From CAYPNF01 sp964411985 (GTDB lineage Bacteria > Verrucomicrobiota > Verrucomicrobiia > Limisphaerales > J093), in the NCBI GenBank assembly GCA_964411985.1, contig CAYPNF010000026.1, positions 53,926-117,925 of the forward strand: a stretch of 64,000 bases of DNA. Reading direction: 5' to 3'. The notes beneath the pieces were generated by a model. That model ran no database searches, was not told where the DNA came from, and was given only the letters and a program-made list of their open reading frames with translations. Below are positions 34,227 through 44,400 of the stretch, in pieces (within the stretch, counting starts at the first letter, position 1; each line of letters opens with the position of its first letter). The translations under genes were made by a program, and so were the position numbers.

Positions 34227-34940
34227 ATGAAAGTCCTGATTACCTGCGGTCCGGCCATCGCCCCTATTGATGAAGTCAGGCGGATCACGAACTTTTCCTC
34301 TGGCAAGCTAGGAGCGTTCTTGTCCGATTACTTCTCCGAGGCGGGTTGGGAAGTGCTCTGCCTCCGAGGCACTGCGGCGACCCATCCGGCTCCGCTCAAG
34401 GCTCGGAACGTAGTCGGTTTCACGACGAACGAGGATCTTCGGGATCAACTCGAAAAGGTTGCGCAGTGCGATCCTCCCCAGGTGATCCTGCATGCGGCGG
34501 CGCTCTGTGACTATGAAGTTGCCTCGGTGGCGAGCGCGGATGGACACTCACTCCAAGGTGCCAAGCTCAGTTCCCGGGCCGGTGCCCTGACCTTGACCCT
34601 GAAGCCAGCCCGGAAGATCCTGCCCCTGTTGCGCCCGTTGTTTCCCCAGGCCATCCTGATAGGGTGGAAGTACGAGTTGGAGGGTTCCACAGGAGATGCC
34701 CTCGAAAAGGCCTGGGCTCAGATTCAGGAGTGCAAGACGGACGGTTGCGTGTTGAATGGTCGAGCGTACGGAGACGGATTTGCGCTTTGCCAGCCGCCGG
34801 GTCACATCCTTCACTTCGACGATGCGGAGAGCCTGGCAAGGTCCTTGGAGAAAGGGCTGCGCTGGCGCCTGACGGGAACGCCGCCTTTGCCTGGCGAGTG
34901 TCCCTCGTGCGGTGGTCCCAGCCGGCAGTTCTCACTTTGA
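34227..34940 (+). CDS. coaB: Stand-alone phosphopantothenate-cysteine ligase domain (CoaB)
   Basis: This 237-residue protein begins directly with the CoaB Rossmann-like fold. RRITNFSSGKLGAFLSDYF is the nucleotide and dimer signature; LHAAALCDYEV and the substrate loop follow. It should ligate cysteine to 4'-phosphopantothenate in CoA synthesis. There is no CoaC (decarboxylase) domain, unlike the usual CoaBC fusion, so CoaC must be separate. The C-terminal tail carries CPSCGG (about residue 226), a possible half zinc-knuckle not found in E. coli CoaBC. The stop overlaps a TTG that may start the DedA gene. Confidence 0.85.
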   Translation: MKVLITCGPAIAPIDEVRRITNFSSGKLGAFLSDYFSEAGWEVLCLRGTAATHPAPLKARNVVGFTTNEDLRDQLEKVAQCDPPQVILHAAALCDYEVASVASADGHSLQGAKLSSRAGALTLTLKPARKILPLLRPLFPQAILIGWKYELEGSTGDALEKAWAQIQECKTDGCVLNGRAYGDGFALCQPPGHILHFDDAESLARSLEKGLRWRLTGTPPLPGECPSCGGPSRQFSL

Positions 34941-35554
34941 GCCCTGACCTTTCATCCTGGCTGCCGCTCGGGTTCGCTTCCTGGCATCCGGTTGCCCAGG
35001 GTTTGACGTTTATCCTGTTGACCTTCATAACCGAGGATCTCACCGCTCTCTTGGCCGCGGTCCTTTGTGCGGCAGGCAGTGTCGGTTGGGAAACCGGCTT
35101 CTGGGGTTGTTTCCTGGGGATTTGGCTCGGGGACGCTGGCCTTTATGGCTTGGCACGCGGGCTCGGTCGACCCTGCATGGAGAAACCGTGGGCGCAACGA
35201 TGGATCTCGGCGGAGAAGATCCGTCAGAGTGAGGCCTGGTTTGCCCGCAACGGCCTCTACGTGTTGGTCTCCTGTCGCCTGTTCGCGGGTATGCGCCTTC
35301 CCCTGTTTCTTACTATGGGGTTCCTCCGGGTCCCTTTTGGCCGATTCATCACCATCACCGGGATTACCTCTGCCCTATGGACGCTGGCGATTTTCGCGGC
35401 TGCATGGACGTGGGGGTCCGCTTTTCTGGAAATGATGGCACAAAGCCGCCTCGCCTTGGGAGTGACCCTGGCGATTGTCCTGGCTCTGTTCTGCCTCGTG
35501 CGGTTCCGCAAACCGCACTTGTGCGACAGGAACGGTCAAAGCGCCCAACCCTGA
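34937..35554 (+). CDS. DedA/VTT-family membrane protein
   Basis: From TTG 34937, which overlaps the coaB stop (TTGA), this encodes about 205 residues with five to six hydrophobic segments. ITEDLTALLAAVLCAAG, WLGDAGLYGLARGLGRP and SCRLFAGMRLPLFLTMGF are typical DedA/VTT features. The family is linked to lipid (undecaprenyl-phosphate or phosphatidylethanolamine) flipping. The true start is uncertain; no ribosome site is clear and the frame stays open far upstream through coaB. It converges with the oxidoreductase gene, overlapping 19 bases at the 3' ends. Confidence 0.82.
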   Translation: MSPDLSSWLPLGFASWHPVAQGLTFILLTFITEDLTALLAAVLCAAGSVGWETGFWGCFLGIWLGDAGLYGLARGLGRPCMEKPWAQRWISAEKIRQSEAWFARNGLYVLVSCRLFAGMRLPLFLTMGFLRVPFGRFITITGITSALWTLAIFAAAWTWGSAFLEMMAQSRLALGVTLAIVLALFCLVRFRKPHLCDRNGQSAQP

Positions 35555-36912
35555 CGATACGGAGGATTGAGATAGGCGTTGGCCTGCTCGGAATTCGAGA
35601 AGCGCGCCGACGCCTCATCCCATTGGAGGGTGGTTCCCGGGAAGCGAATAGCGATGGCTCCCAAGAGGGCCACTTGAGTGAGAGGGCCCCCGTAACCGAA
35701 GTTGGAGCCTGCCTGGCGGCCTGCACGGATGGCTTCCAGCCAGTCCCAGGCATGGTTCTTCACCCGAGTCAGGGTTTGCTTGGCGCCGCCCTGTTCCTGG
35801 TATTGCTTGCGGCGAGCGTCGGGGACAATCCGGCAATCGCCTGCTCCATGGGAGCCATGCCAGATCATGCCTTTGTCTCCAATCAGGATGGCCCCGGTTC
35901 CGGGAACGTCATAGTGCTCGTCCAGATCCTTGGGCTTGGGAATCTTGTTGTTGCCGTCGTGCCATACCAGCTTGACTGGGCCTCGTTTGCCTTTGGCAGG
36001 GAACTCAAAAGTAATCCGGGCGGCCGGAGGATACGTTAGCCCGTCTCGCACGGGATCGTAGCCCGTTACCTCCGCCTGGATGGAAGTAGGTGCGCCCAGA
36101 TCCAGTGCCCAGAAGGAAGGGTCGATCACGTGGCAGAACCAGTCACCGATCGTCCCGGTGCCGAATGGCATCCAACCGCGCCAGTTCCAGTGGACCCAGA
36201 GCGGGGAATAAGGAATGTAAGGAACGGGCCCCACCCACAGGTCGTAGTCCAGCCCTTTGGGCATCTCATGGGTCTGCTTCAGGTTGGGAAGGTTTCGGAG
36301 TTGGCAATAGACATCTTTGAAGGCGTCACACCCGGCGTGGACCTCCCGAACGTTACCAATGGCGCCATCCCAAACCCACTCGCAGCACTGTCGAATCGAG
36401 CCGCTGGAATGACCCTGGTTGCCCAGCTGCGTGACTACTTTGTATTTCTCCGCCGCTTTCACCAGCTCGCGGACTTCGTGAACCGTATGCGCCAGTGGTT
36501 TCTCGCAATAGACGTGCTTGCCGCGCCGCATCGCTTCCATCGCAATCACGGCGTGCGTGTGGTCAGGGGTGCCGATCACGACGGCGTCGACTTCCTTGCC
36601 CATCTGGTCGAGCATCTTCCGGTAATCCTTGAACCGTTTCGCGTTCGGGTACTTGGCAAATTGTTTCGCGGCATAATTGTCATCCACGTCGCATAAAGCC
36701 ACGATGTTCTGACCCTCCCCGGCCATAGCATCGATGTCCCCACCGCCCTGGCTCCCGATCCCGATGCCGGCCACATTGACCTTCCCGTTGGCGGAAGTGC
36801 CGGCAGCGGCGCCGAGAGCGCGCACATAACCGATTTCGAAGAGAGCGACACCGGCAGCGGTGCGTCGGAGGAATTTGCGTCGATTCCACTGGCTGGGAGT
36901 ATGGGTATTCAT
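35536..36912 (-). CDS. Gfo/Idh/MocA oxidoreductase with Tat signal
   Basis: This protein is 458 residues from ATG 36912. Its N-terminus carries RRKFLRR, a twin-arginine signal, so it is exported folded. The Rossmann domain (GIGIGSQGGGDI, ALCDVDDNY) binds NAD(P). The EKP motif (YCEKPLAHT) is present and carries the Lys typical of the family. The C-terminal alpha/beta domain includes HWNWRGWMPFGTGTIGDW, common in secreted Verrucomicrobia and Planctomycetes members. The substrate is probably a sugar or inositol derivative. The longer frame to 37023 adds a non-signal extension and is rejected. Confidence 0.92.
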   Translation of the reverse strand: MNTHTPSQWNRRKFLRRTAAGVALFEIGYVRALGAAAGTSANGKVNVAGIGIGSQGGGDIDAMAGEGQNIVALCDVDDNYAAKQFAKYPNAKRFKDYRKMLDQMGKEVDAVVIGTPDHTHAVIAMEAMRRGKHVYCEKPLAHTVHEVRELVKAAEKYKVVTQLGNQGHSSGSIRQCCEWVWDGAIGNVREVHAGCDAFKDVYCQLRNLPNLKQTHEMPKGLDYDLWVGPVPYIPYSPLWVHWNWRGWMPFGTGTIGDWFCHVIDPSFWALDLGAPTSIQAEVTGYDPVRDGLTYPPAARITFEFPAKGKRGPVKLVWHDGNNKIPKPKDLDEHYDVPGTGAILIGDKGMIWHGSHGAGDCRIVPDARRKQYQEQGGAKQTLTRVKNHAWDWLEAIRAGRQAGSNFGYGGPLTQVALLGAIAIRFPGTTLQWDEASARFSNSEQANAYLNPPYRQGWAL

Positions 36913-37055
36913 AGTGGTTTCAGATTTCACTGTATGGTGACCTCTTCGGAAACACGGGTCAAAAGGAATTTCTGGCACTGCCTCTGAACCTGCTATTGCC
37001 AAACACCCACAGGCTTGGAACACTCTCGGGAAGCACCGAACCCTTTGAGCTACGT

Positions 37056-37895
37056 ATGAATGGAATTCCGATTCTTCATGTTTCCGCTGACTGCATCGCT
37101 CGCGCCTGGGAGCTATCCCTGATTGAGCTTCACCAAAAGGGCTGTAATCTGAAGACTGAGTACGATAAGCCCGAGGACCCGCCCAGCAAGGATGCCACCA
37201 TGACCATTGAGATCACGGACCCACTTTGCGAACCGATGATCCATAAGGATTTCCCGGGGGGGCCGATGGACCTGCAGGAGTATGTAATGGAGGTTACCGA
37301 GGGGATCAAAGATCACCTGGTGCGCAACAGTGAGGATCCGGGAGACACCCGCTGGGAGTATACCTATCATCAGCGCCTCTTTGCCTACAACGTTCCCACC
37401 CTGGAGCCGATCGACCAGATTGAGACTCTGTGTCGCAAGTTAGCCAAGACGCCGCATAGCCGTCGGGCACAGGCCATCACCTGGAAAGTGTGGGAAGATA
37501 ACGATTGTTACGATCCCGCCTGTCTTCAAAGCATCTGGTGCCGCATCCTCGAGCAGGAAGGTCACCCGGTCCTGAGCATGAATGTAAGATTCCGGTCCAA
37601 CGACGCCTACAAGGCTGCGTTTATGAATATCTTTGCGCTGGTGCAATTGCAGAAGCGGATTGCCAACCGCATCTCCGAGTTGACGGACCGCGAGGTGCGC
37701 GTGGGGCGGTACTGCCACATGGCGGACAGTTACCACATCTACGGCTCCTACTTCCGGGAGTTTGAAGGTCGTTTCCTGGGTGCCCAAGAGAAGCGCAGCT
37801 TCGAGCAACGCACCATGCGGTACGAAGACCTGAAAGAGATGATGGAAGAGGCTCGTCCGATGCTTCTCGAGAAGGCCAAGAATATGGGGAAGTGA
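37056..37895 (+). CDS. Thymidylate synthase family protein, archaeal-like type
   Basis: This protein is 279 residues from ATG 37056. The C-terminal half has the ThyA active site: Cys156 in DPACLQS, Arg/Ser in RFRSNDAY, Asn in FMNIFALVQLQ, and His/Tyr in DSYHIYG. Residues 5-60 (ADCIARAWELSLIELHQKG) resemble archaeal thymidylate synthases, and the DRTG phosphate loop of E. coli ThyA is absent. It should methylate dUMP with methylene-THF, the product of the pathway to which FolD belongs. A nucleotide hydroxymethylase role cannot be excluded. It is divergent from the oxidoreductase gene. Confidence 0.85.
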   Translation: MNGIPILHVSADCIARAWELSLIELHQKGCNLKTEYDKPEDPPSKDATMTIEITDPLCEPMIHKDFPGGPMDLQEYVMEVTEGIKDHLVRNSEDPGDTRWEYTYHQRLFAYNVPTLEPIDQIETLCRKLAKTPHSRRAQAITWKVWEDNDCYDPACLQSIWCRILEQEGHPVLSMNVRFRSNDAYKAAFMNIFALVQLQKRIANRISELTDREVRVGRYCHMADSYHIYGSYFREFEGRFLGAQEKRSFEQRTMRYEDLKEMMEEARPMLLEKAKNMGK

Positions 37896-37916
37896 CCGGT
37901 GGACAGTGCCGCGCTT

Positions 37917-38159
37917 TCACCTCTTCACAAATACCGCCAAGCTGCCGCAACGAGGGCACATCTCGACCTTGTCGCTGCCCATGCAGGTTTCGGTGGAATC
38001 CCAGTCGAGTTGATCGCTGGGCCCTGTCCATTGGCAATGACGGCAAAAGAACGACTCGACCGGCTTAGGGTCAGAGTAGCCCCTCGCTTCCGGTAGCGAG
38101 GAGGGATGCCTGGCGTCTCCGTGACGCGGGTCCCTCATGGGCTCTTGAGGAGAGTTCAT
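37917..38159 (-). CDS. Small zinc-ribbon protein
   Basis: This 80-residue frame ends with CRHCQWTGPSDQ ... MCPRCGSLAVF, two Cys-x2-Cys knuckles about 28 residues apart, as in rubredoxin-like zinc ribbons. The N-terminal half is Pro/Arg rich; the true start may be an internal ATG (38138). It overlaps nothing and converges with the thymidylate synthase gene. No further function is visible. Confidence 0.6.
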   Translation of the reverse strand: MNSPQEPMRDPRHGDARHPSSLPEARGYSDPKPVESFFCRHCQWTGPSDQLDWDSTETCMGSDKVEMCPRCGSLAVFVKR

Positions 38160-38400
38160 CGGTCAACCAGCCTCGGCGAAAAACCCACATCCTGTTGTTT
38201 CGTCATCACCCCGCTCAATATCGGGCCTGAGCTCCGCCAGGACAACTCAAGAATGCATCATGGTTCCGAACGGGTGTGCGATCTCCAACCCTTCGTTGCG
38301 CCGGGGCTTGGGGGATGCCTCGAGCCGGGTCGTCATATCACCAGGTTCACAACGGGCTTGACCTAGCCAAATTAGCTAAGTTAATCTATGGATAAGGTCT
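38160..38400 (+). promoter_or_regulatory. Upstream region of the 3,295-residue gene
   Basis: There is no convincing gene in these 241 bases. Near the end, TTGACC followed about 17 bases later by TTAATC or TAATCT is a weak sigma-70-like pair, and TTAGCTAA is a palindrome inside it. ATAAGG sits three bases before ATG 38401 as a ribosome site. Confidence 0.35.
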
Positions 38401-41400
38401 ATGAGTTGTCGTTCCGTTGCGCTCCACGTTTGGGGAGCCATACACCTAAGTACTATTCTCGCCCTCGTCGCAGTCGGGCTTTCGTCAGGGCGTGCGCAAT
38501 CCATTCAATCGGTGGTGCCCCCGCCCAACGACATGTTTGCCAACCGCATTTTGCTGAGCGGTACCAACGTGTCCGTGGCGGGGTCCAACCTGGGAGCCAC
38601 CGCTGAGGGGGGCGAGCCGACACTCCTGGGCTGGAAGAGCGTATGGTATGGCTGGGTCGCAGAACACGACGGGCCGGTCTCGGTTCGGATCGACGGCAGC
38701 GGTGCTTCTGTGGGGCTCGGTGTCTTTCAGGGGGCTTCGCCGAACACGAACGTATTAAAAACCGTGGCGAGCGGCATGTTCGCGAGCACGGCGAATCGGG
38801 AAGTGTTCTTTCTGGCGAAAGCGGGCAGCGAATACCAGGTTGGAGTGGGCGCCTACAATGGTTGGTCCGGCGCCTTCGTGCTCCTGCTGAACCAGTATCC
38901 GACCAACGATTCTTTCAACAATCCGGTCATCCTGGAGGGGACCGATTCGCAAGCTTTCGGCCTGAATTTTGGCGCCACGGCCGAGCCAGGGGAACTGGAA
39001 CACTCCCTGGTACCAGGAGAGTCCTACACGAACTCCGTCTGGTGGGCCTGGACTCCCGCATCGAGCGGCAGCGCCGAGATTGTGTTCCCACGAACAGCAT
39101 TCACTTCCGTGCTCCGCTTGTACGCCGGGGACGTATTGACCAACCTGGTCCACGTCGACGGCACGGTTCTCTACCTGCCCACCACCAGCGATTGGGTCTA
39201 CAGCTTCAACGCGGTCGGGGGAAGGACCCACCGAATCGCGGTGGCGGGAAAGGGCGGCGCAGCGGGACGGATTGGATTCCGACTGCGTCAGCAGCCGGGC
39301 AATACCCTGCCCACCATCGCTCCGATCAACGAGCAACGGGGTGTTCCAGGGCAGCCGGTGGGGCCCATCCGAGTCCAAATCGATGACGCGGAGACCTCCT
39401 CCGACCTGCTTAAACTTGAGGCGGTGTCGCCGTATTCCTGGGTGGTGAATACGAAGCAAATCACCCTGGGAGGCCAGGGTAGGGAACGCACACTCTCCAT
39501 CAGCCAGCTCGGCACCAACACCGGGGTTGCCCCGATCTATTTGCTCTTGACCGACGCCAATGGGGGCCGGACCTCAAGCAAGTTCGACCTGCGGATTCTG
39601 CCGGCCAATAATGATTTTGCGAACGCCACCCTATTGGTGGGAACAAACGCCGTATCCGTAGGCACCACCCGGTATGCCACACGTGAACCTGGCGAACCTA
39701 ACCACAACGGCGTGGACAACGCCGTCTCCTGTTGGTGGAAATGGACGGCGCCGAACAGCGGGGAGGTTTTTGCTCAGGTGCGCAATCTGGAAAAACCTAC
39801 CGACGTGCCCGGCCTGGCAATCTACCTCGGCTCCAGCGTCTCGAATCTGACCTGTGTGAACAGCAACCTGTTCTTGTCGCCCGCCACAAACGGAATGGTC
39901 GGTTTCACGGCCCAGGAGGCTAGGACCTATTTCGTCTGCGTCAGTGGCATTCAAGGTCTAATGGAACTTCGACTTTGGGAAACCCCGGGAAATCGAACGC
40001 CTGTCATCTCGGAGATCTTCGACCAGGTGATCCCCCCGGGGGTGAGCTCCGGAGCGATTCCAATCCAGCTCGCAGATGACACAACTCCGGTCGACCAGCT
40101 AGAGCTTTCCGCTCTCTCCTCCCCGACATGGCAGTTGCCGGCGACCGCGTTGACCTTTGGGGGGGCGGGTAGTAACCGGACGTTGACCATCAAACCTCTC
40201 AACACGTACGACTCCGGAATCGTGGAAGTTCGGGTTCGGGACCGTGAGGGTGCGTTTTCGGTTCGCCGTTTCACGGTCAGTGTAGCCGTGCCGAAGGATG
40301 ACATGACGCAGCGCCTGCTGGTCACAGGATCCAACCTGCGGATTCTGGGCAACAACTCGAAAGCGACCAAGGACGCTAACGAGCTGGACCATGCGAGACA
40401 ACCCGGGGGGAAGTCGATGTGGTTAGACTGGAGTGCACCTGCCGACGGTTGGGTGGAGATGAGTACGGATGGAAGCAGCTTTGATACGATTCTGGCGGTG
40501 TACAACTCGTTCACAGAGGACTTCGTCTGCCTTTTTCCGATCGTGGGAAACGATCAGAGCCCCGCTGGCGGCAACACTAGTCGGGTCAGATTCTGCGCCA
40601 AGAAAGGGGGGGCCTACTCAGTTGCCGTGGATGGGTACCGTGGTGCTACGGGAGATTTCGTACTTTCGATCCGGCAACCGGTGCAGAATGCCGGGCTCCG
40701 CGGGAGTAGCCAAGGGGGGGTCACAGTAAGGGAATTCCACGATTTGCAGGGCGCTTCTCTGAGCCAGTTGACCAACAGCGCATACTACCCCTGGCGCCCT
40801 GACCGGGTGAGCGTGGCGGGCTACTTCGAGTGGCCACGCACCGATGTGTTCGGCGATTCGATGCGCGACAACTATGGCACTCAACTCATGGGGTACTTCG
40901 TTCCTGAGGTCAGCGGCGCCTACGTGTTCGCCTTGGCCGCGGATGATTCCGCAGAGCTGTACCTTAGCAGGGATGAGGATCCCGCCTATAAGCAGGTTAT
41001 CGCGCGCGAGGTCAATCCCCATTTTCCACGCGCCTTTAGTAGCACCTCCGGGCGCCGCCTCCTGGACCCCGGGACACCCAAGCAGCGCTTGGAAAACTTC
41101 TCCCTGCCGATGGAACTTTCGGCGGGGCGCCGATACTACATCGAAGCCGTGGCTAAGGAGAACTTGGGAATCGATGGTCTGGCGGTAGCGGTGCAAATAC
41201 CTGGAGCGCGTGCGATCCGAAGCGGCGACACCCCGATTCCAGGGGCGCTGCTGGCAACCATGGATAAACACTTACAGTCTCTCACCATCACGCATCAACC
41301 CACAAATGTGACGGTCCAAGAGGGACACTCGGCGTACTTCTCTTTGGAGGTTGAAGGAGTGCCGCCATTTCACTACTCATGGTCGATCAAGGGTGCACAG

Positions 41401-44400
41401 TGGCAGAAGGTGGGGGACAAACTGTCCAACTACCCACAGCTGGTCTTGGAGAAGGTCAGTATGACCAATGATCTTGCGGTAGTCCAAGCCGTGGTCCGTG
41501 ATGCGTCCAATCTCGATTATCTCATAAACCCATTCCTTGTAAACCCATTCGGTATCGTGACTTCCGCTCCAGTGACCCTTCATGTAATTGCTGATGTCGA
41601 GCCTCCGCGCCTGCTATCGGCCCAAGCGGATGAAACGGGCACGAACCTGGTGTTGCGGTTCTCTGAACCTCTGGATTCCGTCTCCGCTACCAACCTTGCC
41701 AACTACCACTTGGAAGGCGGTCTCAGCATTCTGGGAGTATCGTTGCTCCCGTCGAACGATGGGGTTATCATTGCTACGGATCCCCAGGTAGCGGGAACGC
41801 GTTACCGCATCAGCGCCGTGGGCGTCAAGGATCGGTCGGCTGCCGGAAATGCTTCGGATACTACCTGCACAACGGAATGGAGCGCCTGGGTTCTGTCCAA
41901 GGGGGTGGTCAAGATCGACTATTACGACGGGGTGAATGGAAGCGACGTGCTGCAGTTGATCACGCACACCAATTTCCCAAACCGTCCCACGGCCAGCGAA
42001 TACCGGTCGTCACTGGAAAGCTCGTACGAAAGGGGCGACAATTACGGTGCGCGGGCGCGTGGTTGGCTGATTCCGCCCCGAACCGGCGAATACACGTTCT
42101 ACTTCACCTCCGACAATCAGGGCGTGTTCATGCTCAGCACGGATGATCAGCAGTTGAACGTGACCATGGTCGCCAGTGAACCGGTCGCTTCCGGACCGCG
42201 CGATTGGCTCTCCAAGCCCGAGCACCGCTCGAGTCCCCTGGCCATGGAGGCGGGTAAATCTTACTACTTCGAAGTCCTGCAGAAGGAGAATACTGGGCTG
42301 GATCATTTCGCGGTCACTTGGACGGGGCCGGGGCTGCCGGACCTGTCCGCGAAAGTGCCGGCTATCGCCAGCGAGTTCATAGCCAATTACGTAAATCCGG
42401 ACGACGTGCACTTCAGTTTGTTGGAGCAACCTGTGCCGGTATCGTGTTTGCCTGGGGAGACCGCGGTCTTTCAGGTGAGCGTGGAGTCGTCCCACGCGGT
42501 GTTCTACCAATGGATGCGGAACGGAGTGGACCTGGTGGGAGAAAACCGGTCTTCGCTCACGATTCCCAGTTGTGGGCTGGCAGATGATGGGGCCCGATAC
42601 CAGGTCCGTATGGTAGCTCCGCTGGTGAGCACGAACAGCAGTGAAGTAGTCCTGCGAGTGTTGTCGGACACAATACCGCCGGTTTTTGCAGCTTCAGCCA
42701 TCCATCAGGGATCGGATTGGGAACTGACCGTGGCGTTCTCCGAGGCGGTGGATCCTGCCCAAGCCGAGACGGCCTCGAACTACGAACTGGGAGCAGTGGA
42801 ATGGGTTGATGGACCTAGGTATTTGCCGCGCTCCGCCGCCGTGGTGATCAGGGTGAAGGGGTTGGTGGAGGGACAAACTTACCCTCTGGTAGTGAGAAAC
42901 GTGCAGGATCTGTCAGGCAACATGATCCAGCAGGTGGAAGGACACTACACGGCCCAGTCGCTTGCCTGGACCCAGGTGGGCGGGCAGAAGGCGGGCCTCG
43001 CGCCAACCGTTGCCGCAAAAGGACCCCGCTCCTTCGACATCTACAGCGCGGCTTGGGAAGCCACAGGCTCCACCGAGGAGGCAACTTTTGTCTACGAAAC
43101 GGTTACCGGCGACTTCGACAAGTGCGTCCGGATCCGGTCGCAGGATCCTGCCTCCCCATGGTCGGGCGTTGGTCTGACGGCAAGGGAAAGTCTGAGCGAA
43201 GGACAAACCTTTGAAGTCACAACACCGCCGTTCGGTCGCAGTATCCGGATTCAGGCCAACAGCAAGACCGACTACTTGGGCCTTCCCGCGCGGGATAAAT
43301 TCGAGATGACCTGGCGCCCCTGGGAGGGGACTGGCTATCGCTTGACCTCGACGTGGGAGCGGTGGGATGACCGCCCACAGTACCCTGAAGTTTGGCTTCG
43401 GCTTAAGCGGGTTGGGCGATCCTTTTGGGGATGGTACAGCCATGACGGCGTAGATTGGATGCTTGCTGACTTTCGGGAGCTTCCTTATCAAGACAGCGCG
43501 CTCAATACTCTGCCCCCGCTGGCCGAGAGTCTCTACGTCGGTATCGAGTACTGTCCAGACACAACCCGAGTAGCACCGGAAGCGGTCGCACTGTTCCAAG
43601 CCCAGGTGTCTGACTACGGTGACACCCTGTTGCCGCCCGCCATCCTGCTGCAGCCAGAAGATCTGGTTCTGAAGCAAGGGGACAAGCTGGTTCTACAAGC
43701 CGCCGCCGCGGGTACTGAGCCAGTCCGATGCCAGTGGTGGTGGAACGGGAGTGCCCTGGCGGGGGGTACAAACCCAGTACTGTCACTTCCTTGCGTTTCA
43801 CCTGCTGTATCCGGAGCCTACTTCCTGGTGGCATCCAATGCACTTGGCAACGCCACCAGCCGAGTAGCCCAGGTTACGGTGAACGTTCCAGAAGAGTCGC
43901 TGCTCAGGTTGGGACAGATCCTCGGCGCTCCAGGTCCCGAGTTCCTCCTGCCCGTATTTCTGGTCGGTCGAGGTCAGGAGCACACCATCGGTTTCAGTCT
44001 TGCCTTCGATCCGCAGATGGTTGCATTCAAGCAGGTGATTCCAGGACCCGCAGCCCGCGCCGGAACTCTGCAGGAAGACGATTTCCTCGTCGCGAACGGA
44101 CGAGTGGGGGTGAGCCTGACTCTCCCTGTCGGGCATGCGTTGGAACCAGGCGAACAGATCCTGGTCTACCTGGCCTTTCATGCCCTGCCAGGCGCTTCCG
44201 CAACTCCGGTCGACTTCGCGTTCGACGACCAGCCGATAGCGCGCAGCCTCGGCTCGGTTTCTTACACTCCCATAGCCATGGGAACGGAGGCATGGCAGCT
44301 GCCTCTCGACAAGCCAACGCCAGCCGTTTGGACAGATGAACTAGCTCCGTTCGTACTACCAGCGGCCGGTCGCGCTGCACCCCAGGTTGGCAAAGCCCTG

